Assembly: GCF_001939735.1 (NCBI RefSeq)
Contig: NZ_MJIL01000087.1
Location: forward strand, 107,890 to 171,889
Direction: 5' to 3'
Source: Photobacterium proteolyticum
Lineage (GTDB): Bacteria > Pseudomonadota > Gammaproteobacteria > Enterobacterales > Vibrionaceae
DNA length: 64,000 nucleotides
A model generated the notes under the pieces. That model was given only the letters and a program-made list of their open reading frames with translations, was not told the origin of the DNA and did not search any database. Positions within the stretch are counted from its first letter, which is position 1. Each line of letters starts with the position of its first letter. A program made the translations under genes and the position numbers. Of this stretch, positions 45,902-57,700 are shown piece after piece.

Positions 45902-47658
45902 TATTCACCAAACTGGATGCGATGCAGCTGAGCGTAAGCGCCATTTAGCGCCAGCAACTCGGCATGGACACCACGTTCGATAATTGCCCCTTCATCAACA
46001 ACCAGGATCTGATCGGCATTCTCAATCGTTGACAAACGGTGCGCAATAACCAGCACCGTACGGTCTTTCTGAAGCTCATCCAGTGCCGACTGAATAGCAC
46101 GCTCAGATTCTGTATCCAACGCTGAGGTTGCCTCATCAAGGATCAGTACCGGCGCATTTCTCAGCAAGGCACGAGCGATAGCAATACGCTGACGCTGGCC
46201 GCCCGACAGGCTCACGCCATTCTCACCGATCATAGTATCAAGACCTTTATCCATGCCCTTGATAAAGTCCATGGCATAGGCCAGCTCAGCGGCCTCTTCA
46301 ATTTCAGTACGGCTAAACTTATCACCACTGGCATAGGCGATATTGTTGGCGATGGTATCATTGAAAAGATGCACGTTTTGCGAGACCACAGCCACCTGCT
46401 CACGCAGATTGGCAAGCTTATAGTCGCGGATCTCGTGCTCATCAATGCAAATTTGGCCCGAATCGATATCATAGAAGCGAGTGAGCAAGTTCGCGATGGT
46501 ACTCTTGCCCGAGCCCGAACGGCCAACAAGGGCTAAAGTCTTACCAGCCGGGAGTGTGAAGCTAACATTGCGCAATGCCGGGGTATCTTTGGTTGGGTAG
46601 GTGAAGGTTACATCTTTAACTTCTATGTCACCTTTGACGCGCTCGGCCACGACAGTTCCGTGATCTTTTTCCGTTTCCAGCTCCATTAGCCCAAACAAAG
46701 TCTGACAGGCAGCCATACCACGCTGGAACTGAGAGGTGACATTCGTCAAGGCTTTAAGCGGGCGCATCAAACCGAACATGGCACCGAAAACCAGTGCAAA
46801 CGTACCCGGCGTCAGCTCGGCACGCAATGCTTCGGTATTGGCCAGGATCAGCACCATCACCAAGGCTAAAGAAGCAATCACCTGGATCACCGGGTTCGCT
46901 ATCGCCTGTGCCGATACCAGTTTCATCGTCTGCTGGCGCATACGGTTACTGACATCATCAAAGCGCTCTTTTTCAACCTGCTGGCCGCCATAGCTCAGTA
47001 CCACCTTGTGGCCTTTCAGCATCTGCTCGGCAGAAGAGGTAACAGAGCCCATGGCGTCCTGCATATTTTTCGAAATACGACGGAAACGCTTGGAAACGAC
47101 ACGGATACTAATCGCGACAACCGGCGCAATAACTAGCAGGATTGCTGAAAGCTGCCAGCTATTCCAGAACATAATCCCCATAAGGGCAATAATGCTTGCC
47201 CCTTCTCGAACCAGGCTAACCAAAGAACCACTGGTAGCAGCGGCTACTTGCTCCGAGTCATAGGTAATACGGGACAATAACTTGCCGGATGATTCCTGAT
47301 CAAAAAAGCCCACTGGCATTTTCATGAAATGATTAAACATCTGGCGACGCAACGACATGACGACATTACCGGACACCCAGGACAGACAATAGGCAGACAC
47401 AAAACCGCTGAGCCCGCGCAGGATCATCAGCCCCAGCAGGTACAGAGGCATCATTGCCAAGAAGTTCGATTCAACGCTATCCAAGCCGCCGAAGCTTTCA
47501 TCCATAAGTGGTTTGATCATCGAGAGCATCAGCGCGTCACTCGCCGAACTGATAATTAACGCAACAACTGCGACGCCAAGGCCTGCCTTATATAAGCTAA
47601 TTGAAGGCCAAAGTCGTTTAAACGTATCCCAAGTGGATTGATCTGTTGGTTGTGTCAT
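45901..47658 (-). CDS. msbA: Lipid A flippase MsbA (ABC transporter)
   Basis: Homodimeric exporter that flips core-lipid A across the inner membrane. 585 residues, with six membrane helices in residues 1-320. The ATPase domain has Walker A '[16 protein letters not shown]', signature '[19 protein letters not shown]' and Walker B '[14 protein letters not shown]', followed by '[12 protein letters not shown]'. First gene of the tightly coupled msbA-lpxK-ycaR-kdsB group. comEC lies 119 bp upstream on the same strand, the order also seen in E. coli (ycaI-msbA). Confidence 0.96.
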   Translation of the reverse strand: MTQPTDQSTWDTFKRLWPSISLYKAGLGVAVVALIISSASDALMLSMIKPLMDESFGGLDSVESNFLAMMPLYLLGLMILRGLSGFVSAYCLSWVSGNVVMSLRRQMFNHFMKMPVGFFDQESSGKLLSRITYDSEQVAAATSGSLVSLVREGASIIALMGIMFWNSWQLSAILLVIAPVVAISIRVVSKRFRRISKNMQDAMGSVTSSAEQMLKGHKVVLSYGGQQVEKERFDDVSNRMRQQTMKLVSAQAIANPVIQVIASLALVMVLILANTEALRAELTPGTFALVFGAMFGLMRPLKALTNVTSQFQRGMAACQTLFGLMELETEKDHGTVVAERVKGDIEVKDVTFTYPTKDTPALRNVSFTLPAGKTLALVGRSGSGKSTIANLLTRFYDIDSGQICIDEHEIRDYKLANLREQVAVVSQNVHLFNDTIANNIAYASGDKFSRTEIEEAAELAYAMDFIKGMDKGLDTMIGENGVSLSGGQRQRIAIARALLRNAPVLILDEATSALDTESERAIQSALDELQKDRTVLVIAHRLSTIENADQILVVDEGAIIERGVHAELLALNGAYAQLHRIQFGE

Positions 47659-47777
47659 GAAAACCGGTTTTTCTTGAAGACAATTCTAGCTATTCTACTC
47701 CTTTCGTGCCGATGCACCAAACAAGTTCCGTCATCTCATTCTCGCGCTGCTTAATTATTAGGCACTTTATCAGCGAG

Positions 47778-50111
47778 TTACTCGTTAAACAGCGCCCGGT
47801 ACCAGCTATTTTTTACCTCTTGCCGATAACGCAGAATATCAATATCGCCGTTATAGATACTGACGGACACCTGTCCGCTACGTGCTGTTGACAGCCAAAC
47901 CGCCCCTTTGTCCACATAGCGTTGCCTGACTGCGGCTGAGGGCAGCGGCCACGGGCTATAGCGAGCCACAGAAACCAGTGCATAAGCCGGTGTCATCTTG
48001 GCAAGCCAGGTAGCCGTCGAGGAGGAATTGCTGCCGTGGTGGGGAACCAAAAGCACCTCTGGATTGAGGCCAGGTTCTAGATTGGCGAGCAGCAGCTCTG
48101 AAATAGCATCAATATCACCGGTCAGCAGAACTGATGTCGGATTGTCAGGGCTCAATGTCCTGTCGCTGATTTCGATGACACAAGAATGCGGATTAGCAGC
48201 CCGCTCCACCAGTCTGGGGGGCCAGAGCACACGAAAATCCAATTGCAGCCATTGCCACTGTTCGCCGCGAAGGCAAGGCATAAAACCAGCCCGCCTGTCA
48301 CTGCTACGTTTCCACCCGGGCTTTAGCCTTGTTATAACATCTACCAGCCCGCCAGCATGATCGCTGTCCGCATGGCTGAGGATAAGCCCATCAAGCCGGT
48401 TCCTCCCTGTTGCGAGCATGACCGGCTCGATGACCGCGGTTACAACACTCCCCTGCTCCCAGCGGTTACCGGTATCGTAGAGGACGGTAAACTCACCACG
48501 CCGGATCAGTACCGCCAGACCATGACCAACATCCAGCATCTCAACCTGCCAGCCAGGCTTAGATTCAACATCATGATCAAGCAGTCCTAAAGCCCCGTGC
48601 CAGTTAACAATCACCAGTGCAGCCCCAGCGTACAGCGCCTTAAAGGTACGGACAGGCAGAAACCACAACAATATAGCCAGAACCAGAACGCCAAATAAAT
48701 ACGGCAGCCAATACACCGAGATACGCCACCAGGAACCACTGGCAAGCTCAGCCAGCCTTAGGACAGGAAACAACGACAGATCAGCCAACCACCATAGCCA
48801 AGCCGACAATGACGGCAGCCACAAAGAGGCAATAGCCGCCAGCACCAAAGGAACGGTCAGAAAGCTTACCCAGGGAACGGCGAACAGATTGACAACGACA
48901 GCTGCCACAGATACACCCCCGAACCACAGCCACTGTACCGGCAGCATCATGCCCATCAGGACCAGCTGCACCATCACCAACAGCTTCAGTTTGTTCGACC
49001 AGTTACGCAGCCAGGTAGCCTCGCCCCCGGTGTCAGCCCGTACCCCGCTGACACTGGCGATATACAATACGAAAACAGCGGAAAACGACAACCAAAGACC
49101 AGCCGAATATGAGCCTAGCGGATTAAGTATCAGGCACACCATAAGGGCTAACAACAGGATCTGCCAGCCGGGCCAGTGCACACGGCATCGAATCAGCACC
49201 ATGACCATGGTGCTCATCAACAGTGCCCGTTGTGTCGGCAGGCTAAATCCTGCTAGCCAAGCGTAGCCCAGAGCAAACAACAGGCCCAGCCATAGCGGTA
49301 GCCAAAGCAGGCAATCCCATTCGGGGCCAATACCGCGTATCTGGCTGCCGAGCCACCATCCGCACACCACAGCCAGGCCAATATGGAGGCCGGAAATCGC
49401 CATCAAATGCGACAAGCCGCTGTCTCGTAGCAGAAGCCAGTCTTTATCAGACAGTCCGTCGCGAAAGCCAAAGCCAAGTGCCAGCAAATAGGACCGATTA
49501 GTCAGATTTTCAGTCAATGCCACCACTCGATCCAGCAGCCGTTGACGCGAAGTTATTTCGGAGAGTACTGGGCCGGAGCGGATAGGTGACGGCAGCTTCC
49601 GACCGGAGAGTACCGTCCCTTTACCATGCAGTTGATTACCTAGGAAATAACGCTCGGCATCAAACCCTGCATGGTTGACCCTGCCATAGGGTCGACGAAG
49701 CCTAACTTCCAGCTCCCAGCGCTCGCCCTGCTTCATTTCGACAGTTCGCGGCCACTCCAACCTCACTCGCAACGGATTATATACAGGTAGTTCGTGCTGC
49801 CCTATCGAAGAAAGCGTAAAATCAAATCTGGAGGCGGGGATATTTTGATTTATTAGGCTGCTAACTTCACCAACTATGGTAATATTCTCGCGCTCATTAG
49901 GTATTAATCGGACAGCATCTGCATAAAATGTTGCTCCAATTTTCGCCACAAAGGCGCCAATAACGACCCAGATCAACAATCTGAGCCGTGAAAGGTATAA
50001 AACTACACCACCTATCATTAAGGCTGTAATAAACCATATGTAATCTGGTATTAACGGCCAGAAATGAAGCGATAAAATTCCTAACGCAATACCGGCTACG
50101 GCTTGGTTCAT
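47778..50111 (-). CDS. comEC: DNA internalisation protein ComEC/Rec2
   Basis: Inner-membrane channel for single-stranded DNA uptake in natural transformation. About 777 residues: an N-terminal soluble domain (residues 30-190), a Competence domain with multiple helices ('SGLSHLMAISGLHIGLAVVC', 'STQRALLMS'-type region) and a C-terminal metallo-beta-lactamase domain ('MLDVGHGLAVLIRRGEFTVL', 'LSHADSDHAGGLVDV', 'VLLVPHHGSNSSST'). The ATG at 50111 is preferred; the ATG at 50150 would overlap the divergent gene's start. Natural competence in the host is possible but needs genes not present here. Confidence 0.93.
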   Translation of the reverse strand: MNQAVAGIALGILSLHFWPLIPDYIWFITALMIGGVVLYLSRLRLLIWVVIGAFVAKIGATFYADAVRLIPNERENITIVGEVSSLINQNIPASRFDFTLSSIGQHELPVYNPLRVRLEWPRTVEMKQGERWELEVRLRRPYGRVNHAGFDAERYFLGNQLHGKGTVLSGRKLPSPIRSGPVLSEITSRQRLLDRVVALTENLTNRSYLLALGFGFRDGLSDKDWLLLRDSGLSHLMAISGLHIGLAVVCGWWLGSQIRGIGPEWDCLLWLPLWLGLLFALGYAWLAGFSLPTQRALLMSTMVMVLIRCRVHWPGWQILLLALMVCLILNPLGSYSAGLWLSFSAVFVLYIASVSGVRADTGGEATWLRNWSNKLKLLVMVQLVLMGMMLPVQWLWFGGVSVAAVVVNLFAVPWVSFLTVPLVLAAIASLWLPSLSAWLWWLADLSLFPVLRLAELASGSWWRISVYWLPYLFGVLVLAILLWFLPVRTFKALYAGAALVIVNWHGALGLLDHDVESKPGWQVEMLDVGHGLAVLIRRGEFTVLYDTGNRWEQGSVVTAVIEPVMLATGRNRLDGLILSHADSDHAGGLVDVITRLKPGWKRSSDRRAGFMPCLRGEQWQWLQLDFRVLWPPRLVERAANPHSCVIEISDRTLSPDNPTSVLLTGDIDAISELLLANLEPGLNPEVLLVPHHGSNSSSTATWLAKMTPAYALVSVARYSPWPLPSAAVRQRYVDKGAVWLSTARSGQVSVSIYNGDIDILRYRQEVKNSWYRALFNE

Positions 50112-50143
50112 AACCGTGTTGCCACAATTACAAACGAATAAAA

Positions 50144-50653
50144 ATGCCAAGACAAGTAATTAGACGTTTCTTGCCAAGCCATGACGTAATCAAGCGCCAG
50201 AAAGCGCTCAAGATTTTCGGTAATGTGCTTTACAACCCCAATTTGTGGTGTCTCAACCGCCGGTCGGCCTCCGGGGCCTTTGCCGTGGGCCTCTTTATGG
50301 CATTTGTTCCGCTCCCCAGCCAGATGATCATGGCTGCAGGCCTTGCCATCTTGTTCAGTGTTAACTTGCCCCTGTCTGTTTGCCTTGTCTGGGTAAGCAA
50401 CCCGGTTACCATGCCAGTGCTTTTCTATGGTGCCTATAAGATCGGGGCCTGGCTGATGAATACTCCCCACCAACCTTTTCACTTCGAACTTTCGTGGGAG
50501 TTTTTGCTGCACCAAATGAATCAAATCGGGCCTCCCTTCCTGCTCGGCTGTGCCGTCTGCGGGGTATTTTTTGGTCTTGTGGGCTATCTGGGCATTCGTG
50601 GACTGTGGCGCTATTCGGTTGTACGAAGCTGGAACAAACGACGTTTTCGCTAA
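50144..50653 (+). CDS. DUF2062 membrane protein
   Basis: 169 residues with about three to four membrane helices. The DUF2062 hallmarks are 'RSASGAFAVGLFMAFVPLPS', 'QMIMAAGLAILFSVNLPLSV' and 'VWVSNPVTMPVLFYGAYKIG'. The N-terminus is basic ('MPRQVIRRFLPSHDVIKRQ'). No biochemical function is established. It is divergent from comEC with only 32 bp between the preferred starts, so the promoters must overlap coding DNA. Confidence 0.9.
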   Translation: MPRQVIRRFLPSHDVIKRQKALKIFGNVLYNPNLWCLNRRSASGAFAVGLFMAFVPLPSQMIMAAGLAILFSVNLPLSVCLVWVSNPVTMPVLFYGAYKIGAWLMNTPHQPFHFELSWEFLLHQMNQIGPPFLLGCAVCGVFFGLVGYLGIRGLWRYSVVRSWNKRRFR

Positions 50654-50686
50654 CATGTTGCTCGTAGGTTCACCACTGCAGAACAC

Positions 50687-50716
50687 AAAAAAACCTCGCC
50701 TAAGCGAGGTTTTTTT
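50687..50716 (+). terminator. Strong intrinsic terminator after DUF2062
   Basis: AACCTCGC / GCGAGGTT stem extended by A-run/T-run pairing (AAAAA...TTTTTTT), 33 nt after the stop. It also faces the convergent lolE end, 180 bp away; 50717-50895 shows nothing else. Confidence 0.9.
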
Positions 50717-50895
50717 ATACGTTTAGCCAATGACATACAATGACTAAATACCCGTGTGAGAACCAGCTATCAAACAATCGACGGTGCAAGCTACATTTGC
50801 TGCGGAAGCCGCGAGGCCATTCTCACAATTTAACGGCTCTGCCAGCATGTGTCTGCCTACTGATCTTGGGTATTGGTTTTAGATATTGATATTGG

Positions 50896-52140
50896 CTACT
50901 TGGCACTCAGCACCTGAGCTGGCTGCAAGGCACTAGCCCGTCTTGCCGGGTACCAGGTTGCCAGCAGGCTAAGTACAATCGCGGTAAACGAAACTATCGC
51001 GACATCCTGCCAGGCCAGCTCGGTAGGGAGAAAATCAACAAAGTAGATATCTCCGGAAAGGAACTGGTGGCCAATTATACTCTCTAGCCCCTTTATCAGC
51101 GATGTCAGGTTAACTGCAACCAATGAACCCAGCATAGCCCCCAGCAGGCTGCCAACAACCCCCGACAAAATACCGTGCCAGATAAAAATAGCCTTCACCA
51201 GCCCGTCGCTGGCCCCCATGGTGCGTAATATAGCAATATCTGCCGAGCGATCTTTTACCGCCATCATCAGGGTCGAAATAATATTGAAGCATGCCACGCC
51301 AATCACCAGCACCATCACCAGGTACATAATGGTACGTACCATCTGGATATCCCGGTATAGATAGCCGTATTTCTGGGTCCAGCTCTTCAGGTAGACATAA
51401 ACCGGCAGGGTAAACCCGACCTCACGCACTATGGTTTGCGCATCCAGTACATTCTCGACATTCAACGAGATCCCGGACACTCCGTCCCCCATCGACAGAT
51501 ATTGCTGGGCATCTGCCAGTGGTACCAGGGCAAAGTTATGGTCTATCTGACCTCCCAGCGCCAGCAGGCCTGACACTTGTAGCCGAATACGGTGCGGAGC
51601 CTTAAGCTTCAGCGCCGGATCGGGATTAGGGATCATTGCCGTGATCCAGTCGCCCTCGGTAATACCCAGCTTATCAGCGACACCCTGCCCCAAAATCACC
51701 TGTTTTTTACCCGCCGAGAACGACTGCCAGGCATTGTCCTTCACATAGTCCGGAATCGCACTGACCTTACGCTCCTCCTCGGGATTGACCCCACGTACCT
51801 CCACCGCCTTCAGGCTGCTGCCTTTTTCAAGCAGCGCAGTAAAACGAATATAGGGTGCGGCGGCAGTCACCTGAGGATGCTCCTGCACGGTATCCAGCAC
51901 TGAGGTCCACTCGGTAAACGGTGGCTTAACCGCTTCAAGTTCGCCGTGCGGGATCACCGACAACACCCGGTTTTGCAGCTCACGCTCAAACCCGTTCATT
52001 GCCGACAGGCCGATGATGATCACCGCCACGCCGACAGCGATACCCAGCGTCGATGAAATCGAGATGAATGACACCATCCGGTTACGTTGTTTTGCCCGGC
52101 TAAAACGGCTACCGATAAACAGAGAAAGCGGTCTGAACAT
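50896..52140 (-). CDS. lolE: Lipoprotein-releasing system membrane subunit LolE
   Basis: Inner-membrane subunit of LolCDE, which extracts outer-membrane lipoproteins and hands them to LolA. 414 residues with one N-terminal and three C-terminal membrane helices and a large periplasmic domain between. '[20 protein letters not shown]' and '[20 protein letters not shown]' match E. coli LolE rather than LolC. The C-terminal '[18 protein letters not shown]' ends the permease. Its start overlaps the lolD stop (TAATG). Confidence 0.95.
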   Translation of the reverse strand: MFRPLSLFIGSRFSRAKQRNRMVSFISISSTLGIAVGVAVIIIGLSAMNGFERELQNRVLSVIPHGELEAVKPPFTEWTSVLDTVQEHPQVTAAAPYIRFTALLEKGSSLKAVEVRGVNPEEERKVSAIPDYVKDNAWQSFSAGKKQVILGQGVADKLGITEGDWITAMIPNPDPALKLKAPHRIRLQVSGLLALGGQIDHNFALVPLADAQQYLSMGDGVSGISLNVENVLDAQTIVREVGFTLPVYVYLKSWTQKYGYLYRDIQMVRTIMYLVMVLVIGVACFNIISTLMMAVKDRSADIAILRTMGASDGLVKAIFIWHGILSGVVGSLLGAMLGSLVAVNLTSLIKGLESIIGHQFLSGDIYFVDFLPTELAWQDVAIVSFTAIVLSLLATWYPARRASALQPAQVLSAK

Positions 52141-52829
52141 TACGCCACCTCTACCTTCTCCAGCTCGCCATCTTGCATGTGCATACAGCGATCCAGCTTA
52201 CCGGCCAACTCGTTATCATGGGTAACCACCAGAAAAGCGGTGCCCGACTCTTTGTTCAGCTTGCGCATCAGCTCATAAATTTCAATGGCCGTCTTGTGAT
52301 CCAAATTACCGGTCGGCTCGTCGGCCAATACCAAGGCCGGATTGTTAACAATCGCCCGGGCAATTGCCACACGCTGACGCTCGCCCCCGCTAAGTTCAGA
52401 GGGACGGTGCTCCAGCCGGTGCTGCAAGCCAACCTGTTCCAGCATACTTTCTGCCTGGGATCTTGCCTTATCAGACGGAACACCGCCGATAAGCAGCGGC
52501 ATCGCCACATTCTCAACCGCACTGAAATCAGCCAGCAAATGGTGGAACTGATAAACAAAGCCAATTTCCTGATTACGGATTTTTGCCTGCTTGTTGGCGC
52601 TCATGGCATTGAGCTTCTGACCTTTGAAAAACACATCCCCTGCCGTCGGCTGATCCAATGCACCCAACAGGTGCAGCAAAGTACTTTTCCCCGAGCCGGA
52701 AGCCCCTACAATCCCGACCAGTTCACCGGCATTGATACCGAAGCCAACATCTTTCAATACCTCTGTTTCAAGCTGAGCTTCGCGATAAACCTTACGCAAC
52801 CCATGACAAACCAATAACGAATTACTCAT
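52140..52829 (-). CDS. lolD: Lipoprotein-releasing system ATPase LolD
   Basis: ABC ATPase of LolCDE. The start at 52829 ('[20 protein letters not shown]') fits the family; an ATG at 52865 would intrude 44 bp into lolC. Walker A '[15 protein letters not shown]', the LolD motif '[19 protein letters not shown]', signature '[16 protein letters not shown]' and Walker B '[14 protein letters not shown]' are intact. It overlaps the lolC stop by 8 bp and the lolE start by one base, so all three are coupled. Confidence 0.97.
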   Translation of the reverse strand: MSNSLLVCHGLRKVYREAQLETEVLKDVGFGINAGELVGIVGASGSGKSTLLHLLGALDQPTAGDVFFKGQKLNAMSANKQAKIRNQEIGFVYQFHHLLADFSAVENVAMPLLIGGVPSDKARSQAESMLEQVGLQHRLEHRPSELSGGERQRVAIARAIVNNPALVLADEPTGNLDHKTAIEIYELMRKLNKESGTAFLVVTHDNELAGKLDRCMHMQDGELEKVEVA

Positions 52830-54030
52830 AACGCAATGCCTCAGCAGGACGAACAGATGCTGCACGATAAGAAGGAAAAACAGTTGCCAGCAGGCTCAAT
52901 ACAATTGCGCCGACAATAACCAAGAAAATTTGTACAGGCTCAACCACCACAGGCAGTGAACCACCGACCATAAGTAGCTTGACGCCCAGCACAGACAATA
53001 CGGAATTCAGGTTGAACGCCAAAAACGTACCCAACAGGCCACCGGAGAGCGCACCAATAACGCCGCTGCTGGCACCCTGAACAATAAACACCAGCAGGAT
53101 TTGACGGCTTGTCATCCCCTGGGTTTTGAGAATAGCAACCTCGGCCTGCTTCTCCATCACCACCATGATCAGCGCCGAGATAATATTAAACGCCGCCACC
53201 CCGATGATAAGGCCAAGCATTAGGCCCATCATATTCTTTTCCATCTTGACGGCCTGAAATAACTCACCACGCTGTTCACGCCAGTCAGACCACAACCAGC
53301 CATTTTCCAGCGGTAACTGGGCAAGCTCGGTCACAACAAACGGATCATCGACAAACAAGCGCCAGCCGCTAATTTCGCCGGGCTTATAGCGCAGCAACTT
53401 ACCGGCATCGACAATATTGGTGAGGATCAGTTGCTTATCGACATCCGAGCCGGTGTTGAACATGCCTTCAACCACAAAATTTCGCTGGCTGGGAATACGT
53501 CCGAGCGGCGTATACTGGCTGGCACTGGTAACCATCAGGCGCACCTTGTCACCAACATCAACGCCAAGCTGCCCGGCCAGAGACTGACCAAGAATAATGC
53601 GGTAGCTACCCGGGGTAAGGCTCTCCACATCCCCCTGAGTGACATAGTAACCGACCGGCTCGAAGGCATCCGGGTCAACGCCCAGCAGCGTGCCGGCCGA
53701 TAATGACGAGGCACTTTGCAGAACAGTTTCACTGCGGGTTAGCGGCGTGACCATGCCCACATGGGGCAAACCGGTGAGCGAAACCGGCGGCTCACTCTCC
53801 CAGGCAACCTTACCACCGGGCTGTGATACCAGTGCCTGGGGCATCACGCCAAGGATCCGTTCCTTGAGCTGCTGTTCAAAACCGTTCATCACCGAAAGCA
53901 CCGTTACCAGAGCCAGCACACCTATGGTGATCCCCGCCGTAGACATATAGGAAACAAAGCGGCTGAATCGGTCCCCGGAACGACCTCGCAAGTAGCGCAG
54001 GCCAATAAAGAAAGAGACTGGATGAAACAT
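52822..54030 (-). CDS. lolC: Lipoprotein-releasing system membrane subunit LolC
   Basis: Inner-membrane subunit of LolCDE that recruits LolA. The start at 54030 gives '[20 protein letters not shown]', which aligns with E. coli LolC; an upstream in-frame ATG at 54087 would add 19 residues. '[20 protein letters not shown]', '[17 protein letters not shown]' and '[20 protein letters not shown]' match LolC specifically. Four membrane helices. First gene of lolCDE, divergent from the PlzB-like gene across a 189-bp gap. Confidence 0.95.
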   Translation of the reverse strand: MFHPVSFFIGLRYLRGRSGDRFSRFVSYMSTAGITIGVLALVTVLSVMNGFEQQLKERILGVMPQALVSQPGGKVAWESEPPVSLTGLPHVGMVTPLTRSETVLQSASSLSAGTLLGVDPDAFEPVGYYVTQGDVESLTPGSYRIILGQSLAGQLGVDVGDKVRLMVTSASQYTPLGRIPSQRNFVVEGMFNTGSDVDKQLILTNIVDAGKLLRYKPGEISGWRLFVDDPFVVTELAQLPLENGWLWSDWREQRGELFQAVKMEKNMMGLMLGLIIGVAAFNIISALIMVVMEKQAEVAILKTQGMTSRQILLVFIVQGASSGVIGALSGGLLGTFLAFNLNSVLSVLGVKLLMVGGSLPVVVEPVQIFLVIVGAIVLSLLATVFPSYRAASVRPAEALRYE

Positions 54031-54219
54031 AAACGAAGTCGAAACCATCCTGTTATTAACTGCCCGCAAGAATACCCGTTGCAGCAAGTGATTACCATCC
54101 GGAGGCGCAAAACTAATGTAAAAACAGAGGGTAAAATAGGCACTGTGACAGTGCCGCGCTTGCTCGAAAGCGAAGGGTAAGTGATAATCGAAGGATAGTT
54201 AATTAATCACGAGTATGAC

Positions 54220-54792
54220 ATGAATCAGGACGAGTATTTTTCGGTCAGTGCCGGGCTAACCATCAACGTCGAGCTGCTTCCCCCCAACGAACAGCTTCCT
54301 GATGAGATAGCATTCAGCCATGAAATTCCGCCGCTGTTTCGTGTCGCCAGCGAATGTACCGGCCTCGAGGACGGCATTGAGCAGTCACTGCAAAAGCTAA
54401 CCAAGGAAGACAGCAAGCCGCTGCTCGATTACCTGACGGCCCAGAACAGCAAGATTAACCTCCTGCTGTCTTACGTGTTGTCACAACAAGACAATCCGGC
54501 CCACCGCCATCTCACAGAAACGTTTGGTGCCAGTCAGCTCACATTTTACTCTAACAGTGCTTTTCCTGTCGGCAGCAACGCCCGGGTTAAGCTATTTTTA
54601 GACAAGCCATCTGCAGCCGTCTACTGCTATGCCAAAGTCACTGGCAGTGCAGCAAAAGGTAATAAGTTTGAAATTACACTCAAATACAACCGCCTGCAGG
54701 AAGATGATCGGGACTTGCTGATACGCGCAGCTCTCTATTTTCAACAAAAACTATTGCGCCAGCGCGCCCAACAGCGAACAGATACCCAGTAA
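54220..54792 (+). CDS. PilZ-domain protein, PlzB-like, degenerate c-di-GMP site
   Basis: 190 residues. Its position between lolC and mfd is that of V. cholerae PlzB (VC1885) as I recall it. The N-terminal half is helical ('GIEQSLQKLTKEDSKPLLDY', 'LTAQNSKINLLLSYVLSQ'). The C-terminal half is PilZ-like ('FGASQLTFYSNSAFPVGSNA', 'VYCYAKVTGSAAKGNKFEIT'). The c-di-GMP-binding RxxxR and (D/N)xSxxG motifs are not present in proper form, so it probably does not bind c-di-GMP directly. It ends 5 bp before mfd and is likely cotranscribed with it. Confidence 0.75.
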   Translation: MNQDEYFSVSAGLTINVELLPPNEQLPDEIAFSHEIPPLFRVASECTGLEDGIEQSLQKLTKEDSKPLLDYLTAQNSKINLLLSYVLSQQDNPAHRHLTETFGASQLTFYSNSAFPVGSNARVKLFLDKPSAAVYCYAKVTGSAAKGNKFEITLKYNRLQEDDRDLLIRAALYFQQKLLRQRAQQRTDTQ

Positions 54793-54797
54793 AGCAC

Positions 54798-57700
54798 ATG
54801 AAATCGAATCAACTACTCTCCCTTCCTTTACCGACCAAGCAAGGGGACAACCGGTTTATCGGTAACGTATCAGGCGCAGCTCTGGCCTTATCTGTTGCAG
54901 AACTGGCTCAATTACACCAGGGGCCGGTACTGGCCGTTGTGCCTGATACCCAGACAGCCCTTCGCCTACAGCCCGAAATAACCCAGTTTACCGGCGTAGA
55001 AGTTAGCGTCTTTCCGGATTGGGAAACCCTGCCCTACGACAATTTTTCGCCACATCAGGACATCATTTCTGATCGTTTGTCACGCCTGTATAAGCTGCCG
55101 ACGCAAAGTGACGGGATCATCCTGGTTCCTATCAGTACGCTGTTGCAGCGTCTGACACCGCGTGAATTTATCCACCAGCATGCATTGATGGTTAGCAATG
55201 GTGATCGGCTGTCACTGGACAAGCTTCGCCTCCAGCTTGAGGCCTCTGGCTACCGGCATGTTGATCAGGTCATGGAGCATGGCGAGTATGCCAGCCGAGG
55301 TTCCCTACTGGATCTTTTCCCGATGGGAAGCAACCAGCCGTACCGTATTGACTTTTTTGATGATGAAGTCGACTCGATTCGCCAGTTTGACCCGGAAAAC
55401 CAACGCTCGACAGGCGAAATGGACAGTATTCACCTCTTGCCTGCCCACGAATTCCCGACCAATGAGATTGCGGTAGAAAACTTCCGCATGCGCTGGCGCG
55501 AACGATTCGAAGCCCGCCGAGAGCCGGAATCTATCTATCAGCAGGTGAGCAAGCGGACCTGGCCGGCCGGCATCGAATACTGGCAGCCGTTGTTTTTCGA
55601 GCAAACCGAAACCCTGTTCGACTACCTGCCCGACTCAAGCCTGCTGATCACTATTGGCGAGCTGGAACCGGCAGCAGACCAATTCCTCGGGGACGCCGAA
55701 TACCGCTTCGAACAGCGCCGCGTTGATCCCCTTCGTCCACTCCTCAGCCCGAAGGAACTCTGGCTAGGCAAAGACGAAATGTTCAGCGGCTTTAAAACCC
55801 TGCCGCAAGTTCGTATTCGCCCGGATGCCGAACCGGAAAAGGCCGGTCGCTACAACCCGCAACTGCAACCTGTCCCGACGCTGACTATCAATCACCAGCT
55901 CAAGGAGCCTCTTGCCGAGCTTCGTCGTTTCTCGGAGCAGTATGACGGTAAGATTATTTTCTCCGTGGCCTCCGAAGGCCGCCGAGAAGCCCTGCTCGAT
56001 TTGCTGGCCCGTATCAAGCTTCGCCCTATGGTGTGCAGCACTCTCCACGAGGCCGCCAATGCACCGGGTAAATTTTCGCTGGTTATCGGCGCTGCAGAAC
56101 AAGGCTTTATCCTGAGCGAGCCCGCTATTGCCTTTATCTGCGAAAGCGACTTGCTGGGCGAGCGTGTGGTGCAACGTCGCCGACGCGAGGATAAGAAAAC
56201 CGTCAACGCCGATACGATTATTCGCAACCTTGCCGAGCTCCAGATCGGCCAGCCCGTCGTTCATCTCGATCATGGTATCGGTCGCTACCAGGGTCTGCAG
56301 ACACTGGAAGCCGGCGGGATCACCACCGAATACGTCACACTTGAATACCAGGGCGGCGCCAAGCTGTATGTCCCAGTTGCTTCGCTGCACCTGATCAGCC
56401 GCTACTCCGGCGGGGCAGAAGAAACGGCGCCGATTCACAAGCTGGGCGGAGAAACCTGGGCCAAGGCGCGCAAGAAGGCAGCCGAAAAAGTCCGCGATGT
56501 GGCAGCCGAGCTGCTTGACGTCTACGCCAAGCGCGAAATGAAGCCCGGTTTTAAATTCACACTCGACCGTGAAGCCTATGCCGATTTCTGCACAGGGTTC
56601 CCGTTCGAGGAAACCCATGACCAGGCACTGGCCATCAACGCCGTGCTGTCAGATATGTGCCAGGCCAAAGCCATGGACCGTCTGGTCTGCGGTGACGTCG
56701 GCTTTGGTAAAACCGAAGTGGCGATGCGAGCAGCCTTTGTTGCCGTTGATAACAGCAAGCAGGTTACAGTACTGGTACCAACCACCCTGCTGGCACAGCA
56801 GCATTTTGAGAACTTCCGCGACCGTTTTGCCAATACCCCGGTACGGGTCGAAGTATTATCCCGCTTCAAGACGGCCAAAGAGCAGAAGCAGATCTTGGCC
56901 GATGTTGCAGAGGGCAAAATCGACATCTTGATCGGTACCCACAAACTGCTCAATACCTCGGTCAGCTACCAGGATCTGGGATTACTGATTGTCGATGAAG
57001 AACACCGTTTCGGTGTCCGCCAGAAAGAGAAAATCAAGGCAATTCGTTCGGATGTCGATATCCTGACGCTAACAGCCACCCCGATCCCCCGAACCCTGAA
57101 CATGGCGATGAGCGGAATGCGCGATCTGTCGATTATCGCCACTCCGCCGGCACGCCGTCTGGCTATCAAGACCTTCGTTCGCGAGCGCGAGGATATCCTG
57201 GTTCGTGAAGCCGTTCTTCGTGAAATCATGCGTGGCGGGCAGGTCTACTTCCTTCACAATGATGTCGACTCCATCGAAAAAACGGCCGAAGATCTGGCCA
57301 AGCTGATCCCGGAGGCACGTATCACCTTTGCCCACGGGCAGATGCGCGAGCGCGAGCTTGAGAGAATCATGAGTGATTTCTATCACCAGCGTTTCAACCT
57401 GCTTGTCTGTACCACGATTATCGAAACCGGTATCGATGTCCCGACCGCCAACACCATAGTGATTAACCGTGCCGACCATCTTGGTCTGGCCCAGTTGCAC
57501 CAGTTACGCGGCCGTGTCGGACGTTCCCACCACCAGGCCTATGCCTACCTGCTGACACCACACCCGAAACGGATGACCAAAGATGCGGTCAAACGCCTGG
57601 AGGCGATCTCGTCACTCGAAGATCTCGGTGCCGGCTTTACCCTGGCAACCCATGATCTCGAAATTCGCGGTGCCGGGGAGCTCCTGGGCGACGAGCAGAG

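Noticed and set aside
55764..56618. 284-codon ORF antisense to mfd
   Set aside because: Wholly inside mfd, whose domains are intact throughout; cysteine- and phenylalanine-rich composition is typical of antisense frames.
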